From contig JAKLGS010000003.1 of NCBI GenBank assembly GCA_022710505.1, positions 1 to 28,999 of the forward strand: a stretch of DNA of 28,999 bases, given 5' to 3'. Below, piece by piece: positions 12,846 to 20,433 of the stretch (its first letter is position 1; the number at the start of each line of letters is the position of its first letter). The DNA comes from Patescibacteria group bacterium (GTDB taxonomy: Bacteria > Patescibacteriota > WWE3 > UBA101185 > UBA10185). A program made the translations under genes and the position numbers. Under the pieces are notes generated by a model. That model had not been told where the DNA came from. It did no database searches and was given only the letters and a program-made list of their open reading frames with translations.

Positions 12846-13561
12846 TTTTTGAATAAAAATTTAATTAATAACCCGATAGCTTCCCATTTTGGTAAGTCAT
12901 CGATATTTGTTTTTGGTTTACTTTTTTCTTCGTTATACAAAGTGGCATATTGGTTCTTCTCTGTGATAACCGTTGCCAACTTAGATTCAAGTTCGGTTAA
13001 TTTTAATGTTAATTCATTTACTTTATTTTCTAAATCTTTATAATCTTTGGCGTTTCCCACTAAAGAGCTAATCGCTCCTTCTAAATTGCCATGTTGGGCA
13101 TCTACTTTATATTGTTCTAATATTTTTAACGCTCGTTGAGCATCTTCTGAAATCATAGAATCCTCCTTTTTTAACCTTAACCATCCTAAAACATGATTAT
13201 ATGATGGATGGTATTCAATTCTAAGCTTACCACTTCCATCCCCCTCTTGCCAATTTTGCCCCAGTGCTTGAAAATTATTTTGATTTCCATTATCCCATAG
13301 GGCTACATGACCGAATTCGCCTATATCCCATATACAGATATCCCCTTGAGCGGGAATGTCTCCTTTAGCATAAGTAAATCTATTGAAATAATTTGGTAAA
13401 TAAGTCGTCCAAATATCTTTAGCACCTTTTACAGGAGGAGATTGAGGGACACCTAATTCTTTACAGTATTGCCTGTAAACATCAGTGCATTGATTGCCAT
13501 ACTTTCCGTCAAAATTCACTTCTGTGTCTATATATCTTTGCTTAAAATCTAAATAATTCAT
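12842..13561 (-). CDS. CHAP-domain endolysin with C-terminal coiled coil
   Basis: The 239-residue protein starts with a CHAP amidase/endopeptidase domain. GKYGNQCTDVYRQYC holds the catalytic Cys25, GDICIWDIGEFGHVALW the His85, and QALGQNW a probable Asn103; the domain ends near residue 130 with HVLGWLRL. The remainder is mostly a long helix or coiled coil (KDLENKVNELTLKLTELESK) and a short hydrophobic end, KWEAIGLLIKFLF. The latter may tether the enzyme to the membrane or a partner instead of a classic wall-binding domain. It cleaves peptidoglycan peptide bonds at lysis and overlaps the holin gene. No signal peptide is seen, so release depends on the holin. Confidence 0.92.
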   Translation of the reverse strand: MNYLDFKQRYIDTEVNFDGKYGNQCTDVYRQYCKELGVPQSPPVKGAKDIWTTYLPNYFNRFTYAKGDIPAQGDICIWDIGEFGHVALWDNGNQNNFQALGQNWQEGDGSGKLRIEYHPSYNHVLGWLRLKKEDSMISEDAQRALKILEQYKVDAQHGNLEGAISSLVGNAKDYKDLENKVNELTLKLTELESKLATVITEKNQYATLYNEEKSKPKTNIDDLPKWEAIGLLIKFLFKK

Positions 13562-13563
13562 AG

Positions 13564-14028
13564 TTATTTGTCATAAAAAACATAGAATTTACTTGTGTAG
13601 AAGTTTTTTGTTTTAGTCACATTTTGAACTTTATATTTTAATATTCCGTTGTAGTAGTATTTTCCAATGGGGATTTTACAGGGTAATACGATTGGAAAAT
13701 TGATTACCTCTTCTCCTTTGTTCAGAACCAAATTAAAAGTCTTAGTTTCAATCTCTGTTTTTTTATCTTCTTCAAGTAAGGTCAATTCAACTATGGCTGT
13801 GGCATCAACGTCCACCAATGAGTTTCGATGAACTTTTAGATTAACTGTTTGACAAGGTTGGTAGACAGCTCGGTCTACTTGGATAGGAAGTTCTATCTGG
13901 TAGTAATCTGTTTTATCTATATATCTAAAATAAACTTCGGGGATACACTGCCCAACGACTATAAACGCTAAAGCGAAAAGTATCATTGTTTGAAGAGAAT
14001 CCTTTAATTCGTTAATTAGTTTTTTCAT
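13564..14028 (-). CDS. Membrane-anchored beta-rich protein in the lysis region
   Basis: ATG 14028 is chosen because a perfect site, AAGGAG, stands seven bases upstream; a longer frame to 14094 has none. The 154-residue product has an N-terminal membrane helix (about residues 12-27, TMILFALAFIVVGQCI). A beta-strand-rich domain follows, with regular alternation and an extracellular, Ig-like look (VDRAVYQPCQTVNLKVHR, KIPIGKYYYNGILKYKV). It lies two bases before the endolysin, so it may aid lysis (spanin-like) or protect the cell from superinfection. No family is recognised. Confidence 0.65.
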   Translation of the reverse strand: MKKLINELKDSLQTMILFALAFIVVGQCIPEVYFRYIDKTDYYQIELPIQVDRAVYQPCQTVNLKVHRNSLVDVDATAIVELTLLEEDKKTEIETKTFNLVLNKGEEVINFPIVLPCKIPIGKYYYNGILKYKVQNVTKTKNFYTSKFYVFYDK

Positions 14029-14308
14029 TTTTATTCTCCTTTGTGGGAATTTTTGGTAAAGATATAACCTTACCTTTTTTGTAGAAAAATCCAACTATAA
14101 GTCCCATTAATCCATCGATATATGGAGATGAAACATAGGTTCGGTCAAACATGGCTACAATACGTGAAAAAAACCAAATTAAGACTACTGCTAAAAGAAC
14201 AATATCTCCACCATCAAAATCTTTTATATCTGTCCATTTATGAGAATATCGGCCAACAACTACCCCAATTGAAAAAGCTATTAATAGTCTTAATGTTTCC
14301 CAAATCAT
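14012..14308 (-). CDS. Small membrane protein, three predicted helices
   Basis: The 98-residue protein has hydrophobic segments near residues 6-20 (RLLIAFSIGVVVGRY), 33-53 (GGDIVLLAVVLIWFFSRIV) and 61-76 (SPYIDGLMGLIVGFFY), then a basic tail. It overlaps the adhesin gene upstream and the beta-rich membrane protein downstream. It could be a second holin, an antiholin or a superinfection factor; location favours a lysis-related role. Confidence 0.6.
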   Translation of the reverse strand: MIWETLRLLIAFSIGVVVGRYSHKWTDIKDFDGGDIVLLAVVLIWFFSRIVAMFDRTYVSSPYIDGLMGLIVGFFYKKGKVISLPKIPTKENKNEKTN

Positions 14309-15522
14309 AGTATGTTAGCAAAGAATAACACTCCACCCTTACTTTCGTAAAGATTTGTATTTTGAGCACTACTAAGTCCAGTGGCACTTCCTGTAAAACT
14401 TGAAGCATATTCAGCCCTAATCCTTCCAACTCCTCCATATCCACCATACTGGTCTCCTCCGCTACTTATCCCTCCTGCTACATTTATTTTATCTGTACCA
14501 ATATTTATGTCATACCCTTTTAGAAGACATGAACCACCAGCACCTGAACCAGAACCAGTCTGTCCTTCTCGTGCCCCCGTTCCACCATATAGAGCCAACA
14601 TTGCGCTAGAATCGCTTAAATCAATTTTTTTAGCAATTATGTAAATAATTCCACCTCCAGAGGCTCCACTTACACCTGAATAAGAATAAGGAACAAATGC
14701 TCCGCCTCCTCCACCACCCATCCACATCGTTGAAAGAGTAGCGTTATCAAAAGTACCCCCTCCTGCTCCTGGCGTAGCATTTGATAGTGTTCCTTCTTGA
14801 TATCCTGCTTGCCCAACTGCTCCATTTCCACCGCCGCCACCACCAGCACGACTAGGCATCGTTAATGGCTTTCCGCCACCGCCACCATTTCCATTAGCCG
14901 CAGTTGATTCACCACCGTCTCCATAACTTCCCTCCCCTTGTAAAGCACCTTGGTTACTATCTGTTCCTCTTCTTCCAGGTCCGCCCCTAAATCCTCCTCC
15001 AACAGTATATGTCCCCCAGTAAACTCCATCAGACCCACTTCCAAAATTAACTCCATTGACTCCACTAGCCGATACTGTTGCTTTAGCGGCAAATGTTCCA
15101 TTACAGACTAAAAACATTATTCCACCAACGCGATTGCCATCATAATTATAAGATTTGAGTAAAGTTGTTGTCCCGTTTAAAGTGATATTTGTATATTGAC
15201 CTGAACTGACAAGTTGAGTTCCTGTTCCATAAGTATTAGATAACTTTCTATTAAAATAAACTGTCGTACCACTTCGATTTATAATCTTCGCTATTTCGTG
15301 GACTCCACTATAGGCATTGTGAATTAAGACAAAATCTCCGATTCTTCCACCATCAGTTCCATTAAAAGAAACATTGTCAGTAAATGTTCCGTAATTATTA
15401 CCAGATGTTCCGCTAAAACTAGCTAATCCTATTCCCTTAGTTCCACTCAAATCTCCGCCAGCATAAGAAAGGCTTCCGTCTTTTCCTGAGCCATAGCCTT
15501 GAAATTGAGATGAATATGCCAT
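14305..15522 (-). CDS. Glycine-rich tail adhesin / receptor-binding protein candidate
   Basis: The 405-residue protein has an N-terminal beta-rich part of about 165 residues and a central region packed with glycine runs (GGGFRGGPGRRG, ANGNGGGGGKPL, RAGGGGGGNGAVGQAG, MWMGGGGGGAF). These are separated by short variable loops, and a further Gly-rich beta end follows. This pattern resembles polyglycine-II sandwich adhesins such as gp38 of T-even-like phages, where loops between glycine helices bind the receptor. The gene follows another fibre gene and precedes the lysis genes, the usual place for receptor-binding proteins. Structural detail is inference; a tail fibre or host-binding role is likely. 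Confidence 0.78.
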   Translation of the reverse strand: MAYSSQFQGYGSGKDGSLSYAGGDLSGTKGIGLASFSGTSGNNYGTFTDNVSFNGTDGGRIGDFVLIHNAYSGVHEIAKIINRSGTTVYFNRKLSNTYGTGTQLVSSGQYTNITLNGTTTLLKSYNYDGNRVGGIMFLVCNGTFAAKATVSASGVNGVNFGSGSDGVYWGTYTVGGGFRGGPGRRGTDSNQGALQGEGSYGDGGESTAANGNGGGGGKPLTMPSRAGGGGGGNGAVGQAGYQEGTLSNATPGAGGGTFDNATLSTMWMGGGGGGAFVPYSYSGVSGASGGGIIYIIAKKIDLSDSSAMLALYGGTGAREGQTGSGSGAGGSCLLKGYDINIGTDKINVAGGISSGGDQYGGYGGVGRIRAEYASSFTGSATGLSSAQNTNLYESKGGVLFFANIL

Positions 15523-15525
15523 AAT

Positions 15526-15954
15526 TTATAGATTTTGACTTATAATATACCCGTCATATTGGTTACTAGCAACGCATAAAAAGCCGAAAACATCCGTCTT
15601 ATTTGACGTTGTTGTTAGAGTTGGGACTGTTCCACCGTCTCCCCATGTGATTCCTCCAAACCAAGTTACAGTTCGACTTCCAGTCGCATCCTGAGAAATA
15701 CGAATCATAAAAGCTTTTCCTACTTCGGCATTAGTGAGAGCAATCGTATTAGTTGCCCCTAGAGTAATCTTAAAAATCTTAGAAGTAGAAAGGTCACAAG
15801 TAAATGTATTACTAACAGCAGAGACAGAAATCATCGTTTTATCTGCTTCGTGTTGGTCGAGCATTGTTTTAATGTTTGAAAAGTTTGTGTTTACTTTTGA
15901 TGATTGAGCCTTGGTATTAGGCGTAAATGAGTTTATAGTGACTGTTTTTGGCAT
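15526..15954 (-). CDS. Tail fibre or tip protein with C-terminal beta-sandwich
   Basis: From ATG 15954 the product has 142 residues; a longer frame to 15981 would start inside the terminator hairpin. It begins MPKTVTINSFTPNTKAQSSK with a short helical oligomerisation segment. It then has a beta domain with NTIALTNAEVGKAFMIRISQ, DATGSRTVTWFGGITWGDGG and SNKTDVFGFLCVAS, a motif set widespread at the ends of phage fibres and capsid decorations. It lies between the large tail-tip gene and the Gly-rich adhesin. The start is only four bases from a terminator T-run, without a Shine-Dalgarno sequence, so its translation is unusual. Confidence 0.78.
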   Translation of the reverse strand: MPKTVTINSFTPNTKAQSSKVNTNFSNIKTMLDQHEADKTMISVSAVSNTFTCDLSTSKIFKITLGATNTIALTNAEVGKAFMIRISQDATGSRTVTWFGGITWGDGGTVPTLTTTSNKTDVFGFLCVASNQYDGYIISQNL

Positions 15955-15957
15955 ATT

Positions 15958-15983
15958 AAAAAAGGGCGCGATTACTCGCACCC
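15958..15983 (-). terminator. Intrinsic terminator between tail-tip and fibre genes
   Basis: On the minus strand GGGTGCGA (15983-15976), loop GTAA, TCGCGCCC (15971-15964), followed by six T (15963-15958). The stem has eight pairs with one G-U. It ends four bases before the fibre ATG and lies downstream of its own promoter at 16023-16051, so it can act as a terminator for the tail genes, the end of a small RNA, or an attenuator. Confidence 0.85.
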
Positions 15984-16022
15984 GTAAATACTAACTTATT
16001 AATATTAAGTTGGTCTAAACTA

Positions 16023-16051
16023 ATAATAGTCTTATTTTTCATAGTTTTCAA
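16023..16051 (-). promoter_or_regulatory. Leftward promoter at the end of the tail-tip gene
   Basis: On the minus strand TTGAAA (16051-16046), a 17-base spacer and TATTAT (16028-16023), each one base from consensus. The start point would be near 16016, so a transcript would meet the terminator at 15958 after about 59 bases. The -35 box abuts the tail-tip stop codon. Confidence 0.6.
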
Positions 16052-19000
16052 CTACTCAGGAACTTCAGTCGGAGCATTGGGATTAGCCTCTTCTGCCATT
16101 TGTTCCTGATTCCTATTTATATCTTCAATACGTTTAGAGATTTCAGGCAATCTAGATGACGCATCGATAGAGATTTCATTAGGTGAATAATTAACTTGTT
16201 GGATTTGAATTACATCAGCTGCCGCCGAGGACAGAGTTTGGTCCCAAACATCTTCATCCCAGATAAACACATCCCAGAGAGAAACTCCTTTTACTCCAGT
16301 TTTCATATTACGTATTTTCATGGTTTGACCTGGTTTGACTGATTCGATATCGTATCCAAGTCTTGAATTTTTACTGTTATTATCAACTACATTTATATTG
16401 GTACGAATTTCGGGGGCATTTTTGGAATTTAGAATCCTATTTGCCATTATGTCAGCTGTAGAGGTTTTCGTCACACGTCCGTCATTCAATTTGATAGCGT
16501 GGATTCCATAAGTTGAGATTGAGGCTGAGTTAGTATAGACACGATACATATTTACCCCTGCCGTTTCAGCACCAGTGAAATAAACTGTATTGACAATATC
16601 TTCTTCTCTTCTTGTCGTGGACAGAGAGGTTATGTTTTTACCGATAACAAAATTATGATTTTCTGAAGTCAAATCGGACTTTGCCATATAAATATTTTTA
16701 TCGGCATCAATTCTCCAATACCAATTTTCAGGCGTAAGTTCAATAATTTTATCGATAGCCTCTTTGACTGTATAAGTATTAAATATATATGAGACAACTG
16801 TTTCGCTTACCTCGATACTATCTCCAACAGCTTTTGGTGAGGAGTTACTTGAATATTGAGGAGTCAAAACTGCAACTCCGTTTTTACCTTTAAGTGAATA
16901 GTCTAATATAGTATCTCCAGCTGTAGCGTAACCACTCTTTTTCTCGTCAAATCTATAATAAAAGAGTAGGTCTATATCAGTATCGTCGTAAGTTCCAGCA
17001 AAATGATTAGTTGCATCAGTTTGAGTCAACAATTTGTTATACATTCTAAACTCATCTATTCTTCCCAATAATCTATAATTTGTATCATGCCTCCATCCTG
17101 AAATAGCAAAATCTGAAGTGACATATTTTTGATTAGTTGTTCCTGTTTTTTGAGTTAGAGTCTGAAGTGTACCATCAACATAAAGCTTGGATTGCTTTGC
17201 ATCTCCATTATAAAAACATCCAATTATATGGTGCCAATTGTTAGCCATACCAGATGTAGTAGTAATACCCCAAAGGTCAGATGCTCCAGTATTAAATCCA
17301 AAACTAGAACCAGAAAAATATAAGCCATAACCTGGAGTACCGCCAAATCCACACGGCATTTTACCGTATGTTCCGTTCCATCTCATCCAAAAATCAACTG
17401 AGACATAGGTTCCGCTAGTAGTTGTTACTGGCAAAGAACTGACATGAACGGCGTTAGTACCATCAAATAGTAAAGAAGTTCCGTTTGAATAGGAAATATC
17501 ACATCCATCGGCTTGAGCGTAGAGAATTACATCTTTTAACATAGTGGACGGGTCATAAGAGTTCATTGTCAAAGTTGTATTTCCACTAGAATCTCGAAGC
17601 ATTAGTCTGGCTAATTGAGCCGCTTTACTCAAAAGAGTGATTTCTAGATATTCATCTACATCAACTACTGGTTTATAAGCTGAGATATAACCCGAATAAA
17701 TCAAAACTCCGTTGAGATTGTCTCCATCATAGCAGTAAACTTCTACCTCATTATTCAGGGCGACATCGACTCCTTCGCCAAAATCATCAAATGTTCTTGG
17801 AAGTTTAATTTGCATTTCTCCTGGAGTTCCATTAATAGTCATACTAAAAGACGGTTCTGATAAGACATCTTCTCCCCATGTTTTGATAAAATTCCCATCT
17901 ACATCATAGACCTTATAAATGTAAGTCTTGGTAAAAGGATTATTTCGGATATTAGCAATGGTATAATTTGTGAAATCGTAAGTGTTTAGGATGTTTCCGA
18001 TAGTATCGTTTTGCTCAAAATATCCATTTAAGATATCAGCAATGACATCATTTTGATTAGACGAAATGGCCAATATATTGGCTTGAGTATCGTTTTGAGA
18101 GATGGCTTCTGAAATTGAGGCAAGAGTAGAATTTTCGCTTGAAGTAGTGATTTGAATATTAGCTTGGGTATCGTTTTGTTCTGTAAAAGTTTGAGTGATT
18201 AATTCTAGATAAGCCACCGTTCTGTAGGCAGGTTCGTTACTGACAGTTGATGGTGTAGAGGTAGAATTATTATATGTAGATGTTTGTGCACCGACAGTTA
18301 CAGAATGAGTGTGAGAGCAAGGTGAAACTCCTTCACTTCCATTTCCGCATTGATAGCAAGAATCTGCTCCATCAGTAGAACCGCTATGCGTATGAGTTCC
18401 GCTTGCGGTGTGAGTATGAGAAACTCCCGTGTGAGTGTGAGTGTTCGCTCCACCAGTGCCACCATTTTCAGTTAAATCATTTCCACATTTCGCATATTTG
18501 TCTCTTAAGTCTAAAGTTCCCTTGGTTCCATCACAAAGAACCCAACCTGCTGGTAAGGAGGCAGTTGAACCCAGCCACATACCAACTATATGAGGAATCA
18601 CGCCTCCAGAAGAATATTGAATTAAGCCTAATTTTTTATAAGCAATTTCTACTGTATCTCCTGACCCTGCATCTGTTTTGGTATATGAAGTTAGGGAGCC
18701 ATCATTTGAAGCAAGTGAAACAGTGTGTAAATGAGACCAATAAGCAACACTTATCGTACCACCATATTGTCTAAGTCCAGAATCTGTATTTCTTAACCCA
18801 GTTTTACCACTATGGGTATGACCTGTTACCGTGTGAGTGTGGGAAATCGTGTGTTGATGAGAAGTTCCTCCACCTGTTCCACCAGCATCTCCACCAGTTG
18901 CCGCACCTTTTAAATATTTGTTTTTAATTGCAGGTGTAAAAGCCCATCCAGCAGGGTCTGATGACCCATTATAATGAGTTACTATTCCAGAAACTAAATT

Positions 19001-19402
19001 TGCACCGTCTAAGTTATCGGGTTTAATAAAAATTATTTCATAATAAGGAGGTTCTTGATTAACTGAAGTCCAATTGACTGTTGTTGATTGAAGTCCACCG
19101 CCAGATAAGTTTCCAATATCTGAATTAGCATGATTATGTCCTGAAATAACGTGTATATCGTTGTTCGCATGAGGAGTATCTCCCACAGCACCATAACTAC
19201 AAGTGTGAGAGTGAGCGACTATTGAGTGAGTATGCCCACCATCACTATGAGAGTGGGTATTTGACCCACCAATTGAATTAGGATTTTCTGTTCCCCATGC
19301 TTTAGGATATTTTCCATCCAAAGAAGTTTCTCTAGTCCAACCGCTAGGAATTGTCGCGTTAGTACCCGCCCACATTAAAATCAGCCCAGAAGGAATTTCC
19401 AT
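16052..19402 (-). CDS. Tail-tip fusion: three fibre/collar modules, repeat linker, hub domain with LamG insert
   Basis: This 1116-residue protein is a mosaic. Residues 4-126, 137-264 and 270-402 are three related modules, each starting with a pattern like GLILMWAGTNATIPSGW. Each has clusters of HxH motifs (for example HTHTGVSHTHTASGTHTH) like the metal-binding tip of T4 long tail fibres. Residues 405-490 hold about five QNDTxANIL-type repeats, probably a trimeric stalk. From about 492 a tail hub domain follows (TKTYIYKVYDVDGNFIKTWG). A LamG-like sugar-binding domain (about 642-804, with WHHIIGCFYNG and GRIDEFRMYNK) is inserted, then the hub resumes (860-1085). It sits after Dit, where tail-associated hub proteins belong. 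Placing the fibre modules before the hub is unusual. Confidence 0.82.
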   Translation of the reverse strand: MEIPSGLILMWAGTNATIPSGWTRETSLDGKYPKAWGTENPNSIGGSNTHSHSDGGHTHSIVAHSHTCSYGAVGDTPHANNDIHVISGHNHANSDIGNLSGGGLQSTTVNWTSVNQEPPYYEIIFIKPDNLDGANLVSGIVTHYNGSSDPAGWAFTPAIKNKYLKGAATGGDAGGTGGGTSHQHTISHTHTVTGHTHSGKTGLRNTDSGLRQYGGTISVAYWSHLHTVSLASNDGSLTSYTKTDAGSGDTVEIAYKKLGLIQYSSGGVIPHIVGMWLGSTASLPAGWVLCDGTKGTLDLRDKYAKCGNDLTENGGTGGANTHTHTGVSHTHTASGTHTHSGSTDGADSCYQCGNGSEGVSPCSHTHSVTVGAQTSTYNNSTSTPSTVSNEPAYRTVAYLELITQTFTEQNDTQANIQITTSSENSTLASISEAISQNDTQANILAISSNQNDVIADILNGYFEQNDTIGNILNTYDFTNYTIANIRNNPFTKTYIYKVYDVDGNFIKTWGEDVLSEPSFSMTINGTPGEMQIKLPRTFDDFGEGVDVALNNEVEVYCYDGDNLNGVLIYSGYISAYKPVVDVDEYLEITLLSKAAQLARLMLRDSSGNTTLTMNSYDPSTMLKDVILYAQADGCDISYSNGTSLLFDGTNAVHVSSLPVTTTSGTYVSVDFWMRWNGTYGKMPCGFGGTPGYGLYFSGSSFGFNTGASDLWGITTTSGMANNWHHIIGCFYNGDAKQSKLYVDGTLQTLTQKTGTTNQKYVTSDFAISGWRHDTNYRLLGRIDEFRMYNKLLTQTDATNHFAGTYDDTDIDLLFYYRFDEKKSGYATAGDTILDYSLKGKNGVAVLTPQYSSNSSPKAVGDSIEVSETVVSYIFNTYTVKEAIDKIIELTPENWYWRIDADKNIYMAKSDLTSENHNFVIGKNITSLSTTRREEDIVNTVYFTGAETAGVNMYRVYTNSASISTYGIHAIKLNDGRVTKTSTADIMANRILNSKNAPEIRTNINVVDNNSKNSRLGYDIESVKPGQTMKIRNMKTGVKGVSLWDVFIWDEDVWDQTLSSAAADVIQIQQVNYSPNEISIDASSRLPEISKRIEDINRNQEQMAEEANPNAPTEVPE

Positions 19403-19417
19403 TAAAAGTAGTTAAAC

Positions 19418-20179
19418 TTATAAATATCTTGCATCATATTGGATTGAGAGAGTTCCTCCTACATTATTATTAAAAGTTATTGTTCCCGAAAAAGAACCAG
19501 GTTCCCACTTAAAGAATGTTCCGCTTGGGTCACTTTCACTTGTTCCTTCCAATATTGATAAGCTATTAAAATCAAAAGTTACCGATGAACCATAAGCCAA
19601 GAAACTAGCATTATAAAAGGAAACCGTTTCGCCTGAATCATTATTGGTGAGAGTGATTCCGCTTGTGGTGGTAGTTCCTGTTCCTGCTGGTGGGTAGTAA
19701 GTGATTTGGGGTAATGAAAATACTGTTCCAGAGATAGTAGTTAAAATAGGCATAGAAAGCGTGCCACTAGTGACCGTTAAACTAACGGAATAATTATTTC
19801 CGATAAAGAATGGGTCTGGACACAAAAACTCTAATTCCAGTGGTACGCAACTTTGATTATAGTGAGCGTCACCTATTCCCATAGACGAGGCCACGGCTTC
19901 GATTCTTCGATTATTATCTAGGGTTAAAATTCCATCACTTTTAGAAATAACATTTAGATTGAGAGAGTCAATTTGGTCTTGTAGACCAGCTGGAGTATCA
20001 GCGACGATATATCCTGACATAGTAATTTTTTTAGACGCGTAAGTATCTGACAAAAGTTTAACTCCATTTCTACGAGTAATTTTTGCCGTATCCAAAACTC
20101 TTTCAGCTAGATTTCGGTAAACAACTTCTGAAATAATAATATTGTCTGTTTGTAGGTCAAAACTATCAAAAGTAATCAT
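19418..20179 (-). CDS. Distal tail protein, Dit-like
   Basis: The 253-residue protein begins MITFDSFDLQTDNIIISEVV and continues with ITRRNGVKLLSDTYASKKIT and MSGYIVADTPAGLQDQIDSL. This is the usual N-terminal pattern of siphovirus Dit proteins, whose hexamer caps the tail tube and carries the tip. The middle (VPLELEFLCPDPFFIGN) and a C-terminal beta-sandwich (GSVTFDFNSLSILEGTSES area) fit the evolved galectin-like half. Position between tape measure and tail-tip hub gives strong support. It overlaps the small gene upstream by four bases. Confidence 0.85.
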   Translation of the reverse strand: MITFDSFDLQTDNIIISEVVYRNLAERVLDTAKITRRNGVKLLSDTYASKKITMSGYIVADTPAGLQDQIDSLNLNVISKSDGILTLDNNRRIEAVASSMGIGDAHYNQSCVPLELEFLCPDPFFIGNNYSVSLTVTSGTLSMPILTTISGTVFSLPQITYYPPAGTGTTTTSGITLTNNDSGETVSFYNASFLAYGSSVTFDFNSLSILEGTSESDPSGTFFKWEPGSFSGTITFNNNVGGTLSIQYDARYL

Positions 20180-20433
20180 AAATCAAATATCCCACTGTAG
20201 GTGGTTGTTAAATTAGTAACCTTTTCGATATCTCTGTCAATCATTCGTGCCCCAGCAAGTTGTCCTGAGAGTAAGGTCACAAAATCACTTACCGTTTCGC
20301 ATAACTGATATGGAATTAGTATTTTTTGTTCGGTTGTACCTGAGACAAGAGTAATAAGGAATTTATCCACGTCATTAAAATCATATTCGTCCGCTCTCAT
20401 TTTGATAACTTCGGTAACTTGAATCTGCGTCAT
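20176..20433 (-). CDS. Small tail-module protein, unknown
   Basis: The 85-residue protein is coupled by ATGA overlaps both to the tape measure stop and to the Dit start. It is beta-rich with an acidic start (MRADEYDFNDVDKFLITLVS). A second ATG at residue 12 is possible. Its fixed position between tape measure and Dit suggests a tail-tip or assembly factor, but I do not recognise it. Confidence 0.65.
   Translation of the reverse strand: MTQIQVTEVIKMRADEYDFNDVDKFLITLVSGTTEQKILIPYQLCETVSDFVTLLSGQLAGARMIDRDIEKVTNLTTTYSGIFDL

Noticed and set aside
14381..14644. Proline-rich open frame on the plus strand opposite the Gly-rich adhesin
   Set aside because: Glycine codons read in reverse give proline; this explains both the length and composition.
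18403..18774. Open frame of 123 codons on the plus strand inside the tail-tip gene
   Set aside because: It is opposite the HxH repeats; the complement of repeated His/Thr codons lacks stops. The product is Cys/His/Leu-rich without a ribosome site or family resemblance.
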